From JAVBSN01 sp031556525 (GTDB lineage: Bacteria; Bacillota; Clostridia; Lachnospirales; Lachnospiraceae), in contig JAVBSS010000010.1 of the NCBI GenBank assembly GCA_031556525.1, positions 19,820-83,819 on the forward strand: DNA of 64,000 nucleotides, written 5' to 3'. The stretch's first letter is position 1. Each line of letters starts with the position of its first letter. The notes beneath the pieces are model-generated. The model searched no databases. It saw only the letters and a program-made list of their open reading frames with translations, and was not told the origin of the DNA. Shown piece by piece: positions 43,859 through 53,588 of this stretch. The position numbers and the translations under genes are program-made.

Positions 43859-45793
43859 ATGAAAAATAAGCAATTAATAGTCAGGTTTATAAGTATTGTT
43901 TTATGTATATTATTATCAAGTTCTACAGTTTGTTATGCTGAATCGGAGGGATATACAGAAGTAAATGTACAAGGACTTACTATGCTCTTTCCTTATGATT
44001 GGTATGTTATGTATGAAGGTAAAGAGAATGTAGAAGATATATATACTATGTTTAAAATAGATTCCGATGAGAGTTTTCAAAAATATATGGATGGTGTAAT
44101 TATAGATGCAATCAGTATGCCAGATATTGATCTATCCTCAGATTTAGGAGTATTTAACAACGAAGATGCTATAGAGATTTTTCTTATTGATAATACATAT
44201 AAATTTCAGCCAGGATATAAAAATCTTTATGAACAGACAGAAGAAGTAAAACAGGCATATCTAGAAGAATGTACAAGTAGCCTACAGTCAGAATCGGGGA
44301 TGAATGTTGATGCTGCATATTTTGTATCAATAGGAACTGAAGATAGCTATAAGGATTTTATATTCGTTAATCTTTCTTATATGAATTATCATTACTTGGT
44401 TGCTGTAACAGTATTAGAAGGCAGGGTATTTACATTTATGTCATTATCACATGATAGTGAGGAAATTTTAAATAAAAAGCAAGAAGTATTAGTACAGGTA
44501 TTGTCTATGTTTGATGTAGAAGATATTGCTGTATATGAGGCAGGGTTAGAAGGAAATACAATAGATGCAAGTAGTGAAAATATAGATACTTATGAAACAA
44601 AAACAGAAAGTACACAAGCTGGCGAGAAGTTTATGGAAAATATGCCGCTAGGTATATTTCTAATTCTACTTTTGGTAATACTGATGTGGGGGTTAAAAGG
44701 TAGTAAAAAGAAAGAGTTTTATGAGGATGCATTTTCGTTAAAAATATCTAAGGGAATTCAGGGATTTTGTGCAGCAGGTATTATGTTACACCATCTGGCA
44801 CAGACAGTTACCAATAATGGTAATGTTGATAAGGGTGTTATTAATATTATGTGTAATATAGGCGTTCTCTTTGTAGGTATATTCTTCTTTTGTTCGGGAT
44901 ATGGATTATATACAAGTTTAAAGAGCAAGTCAGATTATTTTAAGGGATTTTTTAAGAAAAGATTGCCATCAATTTTGGTGCCTTTTTATGTTGGTAATAC
45001 AATATTTGTATTAACATCTATATTATTTGGTGCTAAGTATACTGTTAGTGAATTAGTAAGCTTGCTTACTGGTTGGGTGCTATTGAATACACAGCTTTGG
45101 TATATAGTTGAAATATTTATATTATATATTGTATTCTATCTACTATTTAAGATAAGTAAAGAAAAATTAGGATATGTTTTGATAGGTGTTTTTGTGGTAG
45201 GGCTTATAATATTTAGCCTGTTATTAGGACATGATTTCAAAACAGTAAGCGGCGGAGCATGGCTTCATGGTGAATGGTGGTACAATGGAATATTTTTATT
45301 CTTTATAGGTATTACGTTTGCTAGATACTATGATTCTATAATGAAAAGTATTAAGAAATATTACCCGATATGGATTTCAATTAGCTTGATTGGTAGTGGA
45401 GTATTTTACGCATTAACAGAATATATGTTGAAAACAAAAGGTTATTGGGCTGAATGGGAAGGTCATTCAGGATATATTGAGAAAGTTCAGACACTAGCTT
45501 GTCAACTTCCTATGATTATATGTATGGTGATAGCATTTTTCGTTATCACAATGAAGCTACAATTCAATAATAAAATACTTGATTTTCTAGGTAAGATTTC
45601 GCTAGAGTTGTATATTATCCATAATCTATTTATTGTGAATCTAAGAAATCAAATAAATATAGAAAATGATTTTATGTATATTCTTTCAGTTTATATATTA
45701 TCAATTTCAATGGCTGTGTTATTGAATGGGTTTGACCAGAAGATAATCTTTTTCTTTACAAGAAAGAAGATTAGCGGAGGTGATGTAGTATGA
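43859..45793 (+). CDS. Membrane acyltransferase with extracytoplasmic N-terminal domain
   Basis: The 644-residue protein has a signal peptide or first helix (1-27), an extracytoplasmic domain (about 30-260) unlike its neighbour, then a membrane acyltransferase part that is paralogous to the preceding protein, sharing GFCAAGIMLHH, GIFFFCSGYGLYTSL and LHGEWWYNG. Duplication followed by gain of a domain is the simplest explanation. GGAGGT precedes the start; the end overlaps the next gene by four bases. Confidence 0.8.
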   Translation: MKNKQLIVRFISIVLCILLSSSTVCYAESEGYTEVNVQGLTMLFPYDWYVMYEGKENVEDIYTMFKIDSDESFQKYMDGVIIDAISMPDIDLSSDLGVFNNEDAIEIFLIDNTYKFQPGYKNLYEQTEEVKQAYLEECTSSLQSESGMNVDAAYFVSIGTEDSYKDFIFVNLSYMNYHYLVAVTVLEGRVFTFMSLSHDSEEILNKKQEVLVQVLSMFDVEDIAVYEAGLEGNTIDASSENIDTYETKTESTQAGEKFMENMPLGIFLILLLVILMWGLKGSKKKEFYEDAFSLKISKGIQGFCAAGIMLHHLAQTVTNNGNVDKGVINIMCNIGVLFVGIFFFCSGYGLYTSLKSKSDYFKGFFKKRLPSILVPFYVGNTIFVLTSILFGAKYTVSELVSLLTGWVLLNTQLWYIVEIFILYIVFYLLFKISKEKLGYVLIGVFVVGLIIFSLLLGHDFKTVSGGAWLHGEWWYNGIFLFFIGITFARYYDSIMKSIKKYYPIWISISLIGSGVFYALTEYMLKTKGYWAEWEGHSGYIEKVQTLACQLPMIICMVIAFFVITMKLQFNNKILDFLGKISLELYIIHNLFIVNLRNQINIENDFMYILSVYILSISMAVLLNGFDQKIIFFFTRKKISGGDVV

Positions 45794-46767
45794 AAGAGAA
45801 AATTATAGAAGATAAACGAGAGCATTTTATTGACTGTATGCGATTTGTTATGGCATTTTTAGTGGTGTTTATTCATTCGCCATTTGGAGGAAAAGTAGGA
45901 GAATTAGTATTTTGTTTTGCAAAGGCAGCAGTACCATTTTTTATAGTAGTTAGTGGATACTTTTGTTATTCTAATGAATCAGAACAGTTTATAGATCGTT
46001 TAAAAAAACAGGCGGTTCGTATATTTATGCTTTGTGTAGGTGCTAACTTCTTATATATCTATTTATGTTTAATTGGAAATAAAATGGGATGGTTGCCATT
46101 GGATGTATCAGCACTAGTGACAGAAAAAAATCTTATGGATTTATATCTATATAATCAATCGCCAGTTGCGGATCATTTATGGTTTTTGGGTTCTCTATTC
46201 TATGCAATAGTACTTATGATTATTTTTGTTAAGTTAAAAGTTGAAAATAAAGTTATGGCATTAGCTCCATTATTACTATGCATCTACATTTTTCTTTCTT
46301 ACAATGGGAGTGGAGAAGCATTTAGATATAGAAATGTACTGTTTGTTACGTTGCCGTATTTTATGATGGGATGTTTGATTCGTAAGTATAAAGATGATAT
46401 TTTGGAATATGCAAAACCAAGGATATATAATATTGCAACCGTTATATTTGCAGTCATGGTAATAGTGGAATATGTAATTAGACAAGATAGAAATGTGCCA
46501 TATTTAAGTATTGAGATACTAATTTATTTAATTGTAATTCTATGTATTCGTTATTCACAGGTGGGTAAAGGTACAATAATTGAATGGCTTGGGTCAAAGT
46601 GTACCTTATTCATTTACATTGTACATATGGGTATTCTCTGGGTATTTTGGTATACAAGTTCTAGTTTGGCTGGAAAAGCACCAGCGTTAGTAACCATACT
46701 TGCATTTGCAATTCCTCTTGCTATTTCGGCAGTGATTGAAGGTACAAAGGCAAGGATAAGGATATAA
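45790..46767 (+). CDS. Third membrane acyltransferase (Acyl_transf_3)
   Basis: The 325-residue protein starts with HFIDCMRFVMAFLVVFIHSPF, the typical first helix with conserved Arg and His of acyltransferase 3 proteins, and continues with VPFFIVVSGYF and LWFLGSLFYAIVLM. It has about 10 membrane segments and lacks the paralogous motifs of the other two, so it is a distinct branch. Overlap with the previous gene (ATGA) and a terminator at 46780 close the operon. Confidence 0.88.
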   Translation: MKEKIIEDKREHFIDCMRFVMAFLVVFIHSPFGGKVGELVFCFAKAAVPFFIVVSGYFCYSNESEQFIDRLKKQAVRIFMLCVGANFLYIYLCLIGNKMGWLPLDVSALVTEKNLMDLYLYNQSPVADHLWFLGSLFYAIVLMIIFVKLKVENKVMALAPLLLCIYIFLSYNGSGEAFRYRNVLFVTLPYFMMGCLIRKYKDDILEYAKPRIYNIATVIFAVMVIVEYVIRQDRNVPYLSIEILIYLIVILCIRYSQVGKGTIIEWLGSKCTLFIYIVHMGILWVFWYTSSSLAGKAPALVTILAFAIPLAISAVIEGTKARIRI

Positions 46768-46779
46768 GGGCATGTTTGA

Positions 46780-46804
46780 GGGTGTGTTTTATACACACCC
46801 TTTT
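46780..46804 (+). terminator. Terminator closing the acyltransferase operon
   Basis: GGGTGTGT (46780-46787) pairs with ACACACCC (46793-46800), then TTTT. The hairpin covers the end of the converging ATPase gene. Confidence 0.85.
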
Positions 46805-49461
46805 CTACCCATTTTTCTCAAAAATATTTTTCTTACGATATCAGCAGGAATTACACTAAATGCAATTAAAAGCGTTAGCTGTAGATGTAAGGGGCTAATT
46901 CCCACAGTTCTAAATACACTTCCACCTTTGTATATAATAAGTGTTTGTATGATGCTTACACAAATCATAATACCTATAAACATTTTATTCTTTACTATAT
47001 TGGCTAGAAGATTAATACGATAAGTTCTGGCGCTAAAGCAGTTTAACACACCTGCGAAGATAAATACGGCAAAGAATGAAGTCATAAAATAGTCGGTGCC
47101 ATCATTGTATCTGAATATCTCCCTGGTAATAGGAAGATTCAAGAAAGCTAAACACAATGCAGTTGTAAATGTACCCATAAATAGTATTTGGCTATACATG
47201 TATGGATTGATAATTGATTGGTCTCGTTTTTTTGGAAGTTCCTTCATATATTCTAGTATTGCAGGTTCACCAGCAAAGGCAAGACCGCCTAATGTATCCA
47301 TAATCATATTTACCCATAGCATCTGTAATACAGTAAGAGGTGCATCTATTCCGATAAAAGGACAGATTACACATAAGGCAACAGCAGATAGATTCATAGT
47401 AAGCTGAAATATAACAAATTTACGGATACTCTTAAATATAGTACGCCCATATAATATAGCTTTGGCAATAGAAGAAATGTTGTTATCAATAATAACGATA
47501 TCACCAGCTTCTTTGGCAACCTCCGTGCCTGACCCCATGGCAAAACCAACATCTGACTTCTTTAATGCAGGAGCATCATTTATTCCATCACCAGTCATAC
47601 CGGCAACTAATCCCAATTCTTGAGACAGTCGTACTAGACGGCTTTTATCTGTAGGCATAGCTCTGGCAATTACTCGAATTTGTTTTAGTTTTTGTTTAAT
47701 CTCATAATCACTCATACGAGAGAGGTCTTGACCAGTATATACAGCATCAGTTTCGTACCCTTTTAGAAGTCCGATTTCTTTGGAAATGGCAACAGCAGTT
47801 TCTCGATTGTCACCTGTAATCATAACAGTCTGGACACCAGCATTTGTAATTTCTCTAATGGCAGCAGGAGCTTCTTTTCTTATGTCATCTCGAATTCCGA
47901 TAATGCCTATAAGGGTCAAATTACTTGATGCCTTAAAGTTAATAGGACAACTGCTTTCTGCTATAGCCAACATGCGAATAGCCTTATTTCCCATATCTTT
48001 CATTTCAGCATTCAGATTAGCAGGATTAAATGCTTTTTTATTTCCACGAGAATCTATGTAATAACGGCAGTGAGATAAGAGTATCTCAGGAGCACCTTTT
48101 ACAATATATTTTGTTGCGCCATTTTGCTTAATTTCAGAATAAGAATACTTGTTTTTTGAGTTAAATGGCATATGTGATGTTATAGATACGTTTTTGAAAT
48201 CATTAGCAAGGGGTAGTACATATTGGAGTAAAGCTCGGTCAGTTGCATTTCCACCTATAACAGATGTACGCTTTTTTTCTGTGCTTATTCCAGAGTCGGT
48301 ATTGTAGATACAACCAAGGGCTACTTGTGACAAGAGATCAGGAGCAGTCTTTTTAAATAAAGAAAATTTGTCATATTTTTTCCCGTCACCACTTAATACA
48401 GAAGTTACTTGAAGCTTGCCTTGTGTTAATGTACCTGTTTTATCAGTAAATAGAATATTAAGACTTCCTGCTGTCTCTATACCTACTAATTTCCTTACCA
48501 AAACATTATCCTTAAGCATTTTCTTCATATTGGCTGAGAGAACAACAGTAATCATCATAGGGAGTCCTTCTGGAACTGCCATTACGATAACGGTTACAGC
48601 TAGAGTAACTGTGTTAATTAATGTTTGAAAGACAAAAGGAAAGTTTGTAAGTTTTGATAAAATAATAGCCCTATCAAAATTACTTTCTACAATAAAATTT
48701 ATAAAAAGATTTGCAATTGCAATAAAAATGGCAGCGCTATATCCCATTTTACTAATAGTCGTAGCTAAATGTTGAAGGCGTTCACGAAGTGGGCTAGGAA
48801 TAGTATCTTCTTGAACTTCAAGAGCAAGTTTTCCATAAAAAGTATTGTCGCCTACGCAATCAACAACCATGGCACCATCACCTTCGCATACAACACTTCC
48901 TGTAAATAAACCAGATAGTGATGATAGACTTAAGGAAGATGGATTAGCAACATAACTAGATGCTTTTCGTACTTCTTTAGACTCGCCGTTTAATGCAGAT
49001 TGATCTACCATAACTTCTCCACATATAACATGACCATCAGCAGGAATACGTTCCCCTGCTTGTAGAAGAACAAGATCACCAACAACTAGTTCAGATATGG
49101 GAAGAAGAATAAGAGAATTATTTCTCTTCACTCGGCAACTGATTGCATCGGATTCCTGTTGTAATTTTTCAAATGCAGATTCACTTCCATATTCTGAAAT
49201 AGTTGATACCAAAGTGGCAATCATAAGGGCAAATGCTATACCAGCAGAGTCATACCAGCTTGCATCTTTAAACATAAAGACAATATTTACGCCCAGAGCC
49301 ATTAATAGTATTTTTATTATTGGATCTCCGAAACTTGCAAGATATTGGGACAAGAATCCCTTACGTTTTCGTTTACTGATTATATTTTTACCGTATCTCT
49401 TTTCGGACTTTTCGACTTCTATGGAACTCAGTCCTGTTAAATTTGTTTTTGCATCTATCAT
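46789..49461 (-). CDS. Calcium-translocating P-type ATPase, PMCA type
   Basis: The 890-residue protein has the full P2 ATPase order: DQSALNGES actuator loop (TGES-like, near 155), VMAVPEGLPMMITVVL with the membrane PEGL motif, the phosphorylated Asp340 in DKTGTLT, VKGAPE, the MITGDN hinge and GDGINDAPAL. Membrane segments near 765-880 complete the C terminus. The pattern fits bacterial Ca2+-exporting pumps of the PMCA type. It is leftward, converging on the acyltransferase operon, with a GGGAG site before the start. Confidence 0.92.
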   Translation of the reverse strand: MIDAKTNLTGLSSIEVEKSEKRYGKNIISKRKRKGFLSQYLASFGDPIIKILLMALGVNIVFMFKDASWYDSAGIAFALMIATLVSTISEYGSESAFEKLQQESDAISCRVKRNNSLILLPISELVVGDLVLLQAGERIPADGHVICGEVMVDQSALNGESKEVRKASSYVANPSSLSLSSLSGLFTGSVVCEGDGAMVVDCVGDNTFYGKLALEVQEDTIPSPLRERLQHLATTISKMGYSAAIFIAIANLFINFIVESNFDRAIILSKLTNFPFVFQTLINTVTLAVTVIVMAVPEGLPMMITVVLSANMKKMLKDNVLVRKLVGIETAGSLNILFTDKTGTLTQGKLQVTSVLSGDGKKYDKFSLFKKTAPDLLSQVALGCIYNTDSGISTEKKRTSVIGGNATDRALLQYVLPLANDFKNVSITSHMPFNSKNKYSYSEIKQNGATKYIVKGAPEILLSHCRYYIDSRGNKKAFNPANLNAEMKDMGNKAIRMLAIAESSCPINFKASSNLTLIGIIGIRDDIRKEAPAAIREITNAGVQTVMITGDNRETAVAISKEIGLLKGYETDAVYTGQDLSRMSDYEIKQKLKQIRVIARAMPTDKSRLVRLSQELGLVAGMTGDGINDAPALKKSDVGFAMGSGTEVAKEAGDIVIIDNNISSIAKAILYGRTIFKSIRKFVIFQLTMNLSAVALCVICPFIGIDAPLTVLQMLWVNMIMDTLGGLAFAGEPAILEYMKELPKKRDQSIINPYMYSQILFMGTFTTALCLAFLNLPITREIFRYNDGTDYFMTSFFAVFIFAGVLNCFSARTYRINLLANIVKNKMFIGIMICVSIIQTLIIYKGGSVFRTVGISPLHLQLTLLIAFSVIPADIVRKIFLRKMGRKGCV

Positions 49462-49610
49462 TTTTATGTACTCCCGTAAAAATATAAATTGTGATATATC
49501 ATCTTATTAGGACAGGTAAAGAAATAGAACAGTGTCGTTGAAAAAATAGTTATTGGAGGTTATAATAAAAATTAAAACTCTATGTTAGATAGAATGAGGG
49601 AGAAAATTAT

Positions 49611-50789
49611 ATGCTTTTGAGTCTTGCATTAATTATATTATGTGGTCTGGTTTTAAGTGGGATCATGCAAAAATTAAAATTACCAGGTCTTGTTGGTATG
49701 CTTTTAACAGGCATAATACTAGGACCGTATGTGTTGAATCTAATTGCACCAGAAGTGCTTGATATTTCTGCCGATTTGAGAAAAATTGCTTTAATTGTAA
49801 TTCTTACAAGGGCAGGACTAGCACTTAATATAGAGGATTTGAAAAAGGTTGGTCGACCAGCAATTCTAATGTGCTTTATTCCAGCAACATTTGAAATAGC
49901 AGCTACAACAATTTTTGCACCTATGTTCTTTCCAATATCACATTTAGAAGCAGCTATAATGGGAACTGTACTTGGTGCTGTATCTCCTGCTGTAGTTGTA
50001 CCTAAGATGTTGAAGTTAATGGAAGGTGGTTATGGAAAATCAAAGAGTATTCCACAACTTATTTTAGCTGGAGCATCTGTTGATGATATATATGTTATTG
50101 TACTGTTTACATCATTTATGGGAATGTATGAGGGCAGTAGTTTTGATTTTATAAGCCTTATTAAAATTCCAATATCTATTGTGGTAGGTCTATTAGTTGG
50201 AATTCTACTAGGCATTGTACTTGTACAGCTATTTAGAAAAATACATATGAGAGATACAGTTAAGATTTTGATTGTATTAAGTGGTGCATTTCTACTTGTT
50301 TGGCTTGAAATAGCAGTTGAAAAGTATGTGCCAATGTCAGGATTATTAGCAGTAATGGCATTGGGTGGTACAATTTTAAAACAGTATGGTGATTTGGCAA
50401 AACGATTATCAAATAAGTTTTCAAAAATATGGGTAGCAGCGGAACTAATGCTATTTGTATTAGTGGGAGCAACAGTAGATATAAATTATGCAACTAAGGC
50501 AGGGTTTGCAGCCCTAGCTCTTATTGCTATTGCTCTTATTATACGAATCTTTGGTGTGTTGGTCTGTCTTGTGAAAACGGGGCTAAGTATGAAAGAAAGA
50601 GTATTTTGTGCTATTGCATATTTACCTAAAGCAACTGTACAGGCAGCTATAGGTGGACTTCCATTAGCCGCTGGCGTTGGTGCTGGAAATACAATTTTGA
50701 CAAGTGCTGTATTGGCAATTTTAATTACTGCACCACTTGGAGCAATTGGTATAGATGCTTCATATAAAAAGTTACTAGAGACATCATAA
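49611..50789 (+). CDS. Cation:proton antiporter (Na+/H+ exchanger family)
   Basis: The 392-residue protein has about 11-12 membrane segments. GMLLTGIILGPYVL near residue 27, AAIMGTVLGAVSPAVVVPKM near 115 and LILAGASVDDIYVIVLF near 146 match the CPA1/NhaP-type core, where the Asp-Asp in SVDDI is the ion-binding pair. It exchanges Na+ or K+ for protons; which ion is not clear. The start follows GAGGGAG. RhuM follows after 20 bases. Confidence 0.88.
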   Translation: MLLSLALIILCGLVLSGIMQKLKLPGLVGMLLTGIILGPYVLNLIAPEVLDISADLRKIALIVILTRAGLALNIEDLKKVGRPAILMCFIPATFEIAATTIFAPMFFPISHLEAAIMGTVLGAVSPAVVVPKMLKLMEGGYGKSKSIPQLILAGASVDDIYVIVLFTSFMGMYEGSSFDFISLIKIPISIVVGLLVGILLGIVLVQLFRKIHMRDTVKILIVLSGAFLLVWLEIAVEKYVPMSGLLAVMALGGTILKQYGDLAKRLSNKFSKIWVAAELMLFVLVGATVDINYATKAGFAALALIAIALIIRIFGVLVCLVKTGLSMKERVFCAIAYLPKATVQAAIGGLPLAAGVGAGNTILTSAVLAILITAPLGAIGIDASYKKLLETS

Positions 50790-50808
50790 GTTTGAGGGGG
50801 AGCATAGA

Positions 50809-51852
50809 ATGGCAAATAAAAAGAAAAATGAAGTAACGATACGTAGTTCAGCCGCAGAATATCTAACATTTATCGCATCTAATGGAGATAGTGATGAAAG
50901 TGTGGAAATGCGATATGAAGATGAAAATATATGGTTAACGCAAAAGATGATGGCTACTTTGTATGATGTTGTACTACCAACTATAAATGAACATATTAAA
51001 AAAATTTATGCAGATTCTGAGCTTACAGAAAAAGCAACTATTCGGAAATTCCGAATAGTTCAAAATGAAGGAGAACGACAAGTTCAGCGAGAAATAATTC
51101 ATTACAATCTCCAAATGATTATTGCAGTTGGATTTAAGATTAATAATCAGCGTGCTGTTAGATTTCGTGTATGGGCAAATCAAATTGTTCAGCAATATAC
51201 CATAAAAGGTTGGGTAATTGATGTAGAACGTCATAAAAATGGTGGTAATCTTACAGAAAAATATTTTGATGAGCAGTTGGAAAAAGTACGAGAGATACGC
51301 TTGTCAGAAAGGAAGTTTTATCAAAAGATTACGGATATATATGCAACATCAATTGATTATGATAAATCAGCTAAGACAACAAAGGATTTCTTTGCTAAAG
51401 TTCAAAATAAGATGCATTATGCGGTACATGGACATACAGCCGCAGAGCTAATTTATGAACGTGCAGATGCAGATAAAGAACATATGGGACTTACATCATG
51501 GAAAGAAGCACCAGAAGGGAAGGTTATGAAAAGTGATGTTGTAATTGCAAAGAATTACTTGTCACAAGAAGAAATGACATCTATGGAATATATTGTGTCA
51601 GCATATCTTGATTTGGCAGAAAATAGAGCAAGAAGACAAATTCCTATGACAATGGAAGATTGGGCAAAAAGGCTTGATATATTCTTAGAAGCCGATGAAC
51701 ACAAAATTCTTGAAGATGCAGGAAAAATAACTGCTGAGATTGCAAAAGAACATGCAGAAACAGAATTTGAAAAATATAGAATAGTACAGGATAAATTATT
51801 CATGTCAGATTTTGATAGATTTATGTTAGATTTTGAGGGGGCAATTAAATAA
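50809..51852 (+). CDS. RhuM family protein (virulence protein RhuM-like)
   Basis: The 347-residue protein matches RhuM: EDENIWLTQKMMATLYDV near residue 40, INEHIKKIYADSEL near 63, HYNLQMIIAVGFKINNQRAVRFRVWAN near 101 and EYIVSAYLDLAENRARRQIPMTMEDW near 263. The function is unknown; RhuM genes are common on genomic islands and some adjoin defence genes. AGGGGGAGC precedes the start. Confidence 0.9.
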   Translation: MANKKKNEVTIRSSAAEYLTFIASNGDSDESVEMRYEDENIWLTQKMMATLYDVVLPTINEHIKKIYADSELTEKATIRKFRIVQNEGERQVQREIIHYNLQMIIAVGFKINNQRAVRFRVWANQIVQQYTIKGWVIDVERHKNGGNLTEKYFDEQLEKVREIRLSERKFYQKITDIYATSIDYDKSAKTTKDFFAKVQNKMHYAVHGHTAAELIYERADADKEHMGLTSWKEAPEGKVMKSDVVIAKNYLSQEEMTSMEYIVSAYLDLAENRARRQIPMTMEDWAKRLDIFLEADEHKILEDAGKITAEIAKEHAETEFEKYRIVQDKLFMSDFDRFMLDFEGAIK

Positions 51853-51892
51853 AACTAAGTTATTAGCAATGAAAGGAATAGGTTTTAATAGT

Positions 51893-52354
51893 ATGATTAA
51901 AGAAATTGAATCTAAAGATTTGGCACAAGCACTTGCCCTTGTAAATAATGTTTTTTCTGAATTTGTAGCAATAGAATATTCAGAAGAAGGTAGGAATACC
52001 TTTAATGATTATTTGAAACACAAGGATGAAGAAATGGCTCAAGATTTAAAAACTGGACATAAGAAAATGTGGGGTTATTATCAAGATAATAAAATAGTAG
52101 GTGTTATTTCAATTAGAGATGAATCACATATTTCATTGTTGTTTGTAGATAAAAAGTATCATAGAAAAGGTATCGCAAAACAATTATTTAATGTTTTGCT
52201 TGAGGATACTAGGGGGCAGTCAAAGACAGATAAGATTACAGTTAATTCATCACCTTATGCAGTTGAAGTATATGAGCATTTGGGATTTATAAAAACAGGT
52301 GAGAAACAAGAAAAGGATGGCATAATATTTGTACCTATGATGCGTGAGATATAA
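51893..52354 (+). CDS. GNAT family N-acetyltransferase
   Basis: The protein of about 153 residues has the GNAT core with the acetyl-CoA loop read as YHRKGIAKQLF (near residue 90) and SSPYAVEVYEHLGFIKTGEK at the end. The start is uncertain: ATG 51893 has AAAGGA 18 bases upstream, while ATG 51869 adds eight residues but has no site. The substrate is unknown. Confidence 0.82.
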   Translation: MIKEIESKDLAQALALVNNVFSEFVAIEYSEEGRNTFNDYLKHKDEEMAQDLKTGHKKMWGYYQDNKIVGVISIRDESHISLLFVDKKYHRKGIAKQLFNVLLEDTRGQSKTDKITVNSSPYAVEVYEHLGFIKTGEKQEKDGIIFVPMMREI

Positions 52355-52423
52355 AATATTAATAAGTTAAATTGGATAGATATGTAGAATAATTTGAGTT
52401 GTATAAGAGATAGAGGTGATGGG

Positions 52424-52930
52424 TTGTATTATACTTCGAATAACAAAAAGCAAAGAGGACAAAGAAGAAAGTTAAAAAGACTTTTAAAGTATATTGATGA
52501 ATTTATTCCTTTTGAAGATACTCAGAAACAATATGAACATTTTCATGTGCCATGTAGGTCAGACTTCCTTAATAGTAGAAAAACTAGCAGTAAGATTAGG
52601 ACAGCTTTTGTGAAAAAATGGGTTGAAACTGTAGAAAAGTTTATATCGGAAAAACCAAAGGATATACCTTTTTGTAAAGTAGTTGGATTAGTTTCTGAAG
52701 AAGACTTATGGGAATCACAAATTATTATATTTTATGATGATTATTATTATAATAATTTTTGGAATAGGAATTGGGGTTATCAAACATGGACACAAATTAA
52801 TAATAGACGTTCTTTGAAAGAGATATATAGACTTGGTACGTCACTAAATGAACTATGCTACGAAGAAAAATTAGTAGATGAAGATGATAGTACAATTTTT
52901 TATACTACTATGTGGTTTTATATGGAATAG
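52424..52930 (+). CDS. DUF3916 family protein
   Basis: About 168 residues from a TTG at 52424 with GAGGTGA just upstream. The segments RGQRRKLKRLLKYIDEF, HFHVPCRSDFLNSRKTSSKIR and LWESQIIIFYDDYYYNNFWNRN fit DUF3916. The function is not known. No partner gene is evident, and the start codon choice is tentative. Confidence 0.65.
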   Translation: MYYTSNNKKQRGQRRKLKRLLKYIDEFIPFEDTQKQYEHFHVPCRSDFLNSRKTSSKIRTAFVKKWVETVEKFISEKPKDIPFCKVVGLVSEEDLWESQIIIFYDDYYYNNFWNRNWGYQTWTQINNRRSLKEIYRLGTSLNELCYEEKLVDEDDSTIFYTTMWFYME

Positions 52931-53040
52931 ATGAATTGGGACAAGGATATGAACAAATACGTTCCTACTTTCATAATATATATAAGCAGTACAATATGAT
53001 TATTCAATTATACTGTATAATTATGAAGGAGGAATGAAAT

Positions 53041-53130
53041 ATGGAGAACTATAATTGTAAAGATAGAAATATGGAGAACTATGATTATAAAAACAGAAAT
53101 AAGGGGAACTATAATTGTAAAGATAAAAAG
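53041..53130 (+). repeat. Three 30-bp tandem repeats within the YmaF-type gene
   Basis: The first 30 codons consist of three 10-residue units, MENYNCKDRN, MENYDYKNRN and KGNYNCKDKK, each from 30 bases. The copies differ at several bases. Confidence 0.85.
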
Positions 53131-53448
53131 CAGACACATGTTCATGAAGTAGTTGGAAGTGTTCGTATTGCGGAATCTGGAATGGATGCGCATAATCATA
53201 GATTTGCTGGTGTTACAGAAGAGGTTATTCCAGGACCTTATGGACACATTCATAAGTTCGAAACTAAAACAGATTTTTATGAGGATCATTTCCATCCAAT
53301 TTGTGTAAAAACAGGTCCGCCAGTTCGTGTTGGAAAAGGTGAAGATGAACGACATGTTCATTTTATTGATGCTGACACTAAATTTGAAGATGGGCATTTT
53401 CATGAATTCATTGCAGCAACTCTTATTGATAATCCAATAGGAGATTAA
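53041..53448 (+). CDS. YmaF family histidine-rich protein
   Basis: The 135-residue protein has a tandem-repeat N terminus followed by a YmaF domain: QTHVHEVVGSVRIAE, AHNHRFAGVTEEV, GHIHKFETKTDFYEDHFH and ERHVHFIDADTKFEDGHFHEF. The many His-x-His pairs suggest metal binding. YmaF has no established function in Bacillus relatives. AGGAGG precedes the start. A terminator follows. Confidence 0.85.
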   Translation: MENYNCKDRNMENYDYKNRNKGNYNCKDKKQTHVHEVVGSVRIAESGMDAHNHRFAGVTEEVIPGPYGHIHKFETKTDFYEDHFHPICVKTGPPVRVGKGEDERHVHFIDADTKFEDGHFHEFIAATLIDNPIGD

Positions 53449-53482
53449 TGTATTAAAAATATAAAGCTATAGTATTTTCAAT

Positions 53483-53523
53483 AAAGAAGTTGTTTCGCTA
53501 AGTAATTAGTGGGCAACTTCTTT
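53483..53523 (+). terminator. Terminator after the YmaF-type gene
   Basis: AAAGAAGTTG pairs with CAACTTCTTT, with an inner CGCTAA/TTAGTG stem; T residues close the hairpin. Confidence 0.8.
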
Positions 53524-53527
53524 CAAT

Positions 53528-53573
53528 TTGACATTAAAAAATCTTTATGATACTATGCAAGTGAATACTTGCA
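53528..53573 (+). promoter_or_regulatory. Promoter and operator of the tetR gene
   Basis: TTGACA (53528-53533), a 17-base spacer and TACTAT (53551-53556) form the promoter. A perfect palindrome TGCAAGTGAATACTTGCA (53556-53573) starts at the last base of the -10, ideal for repression by a TetR dimer. Confidence 0.85.
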
Positions 53574-53588
53574 CGAGGTGATAAAACT

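Noticed and set aside
47096..48628. Rightward frames opposite the Ca2+ ATPase gene
   Set aside because: They are antisense shadows of a gene with complete P-type ATPase motifs.
53008..53403. Leftward 131-codon frame opposite the YmaF-type gene
   Set aside because: It is the antisense of the histidine-rich coding sequence and has no start signals.
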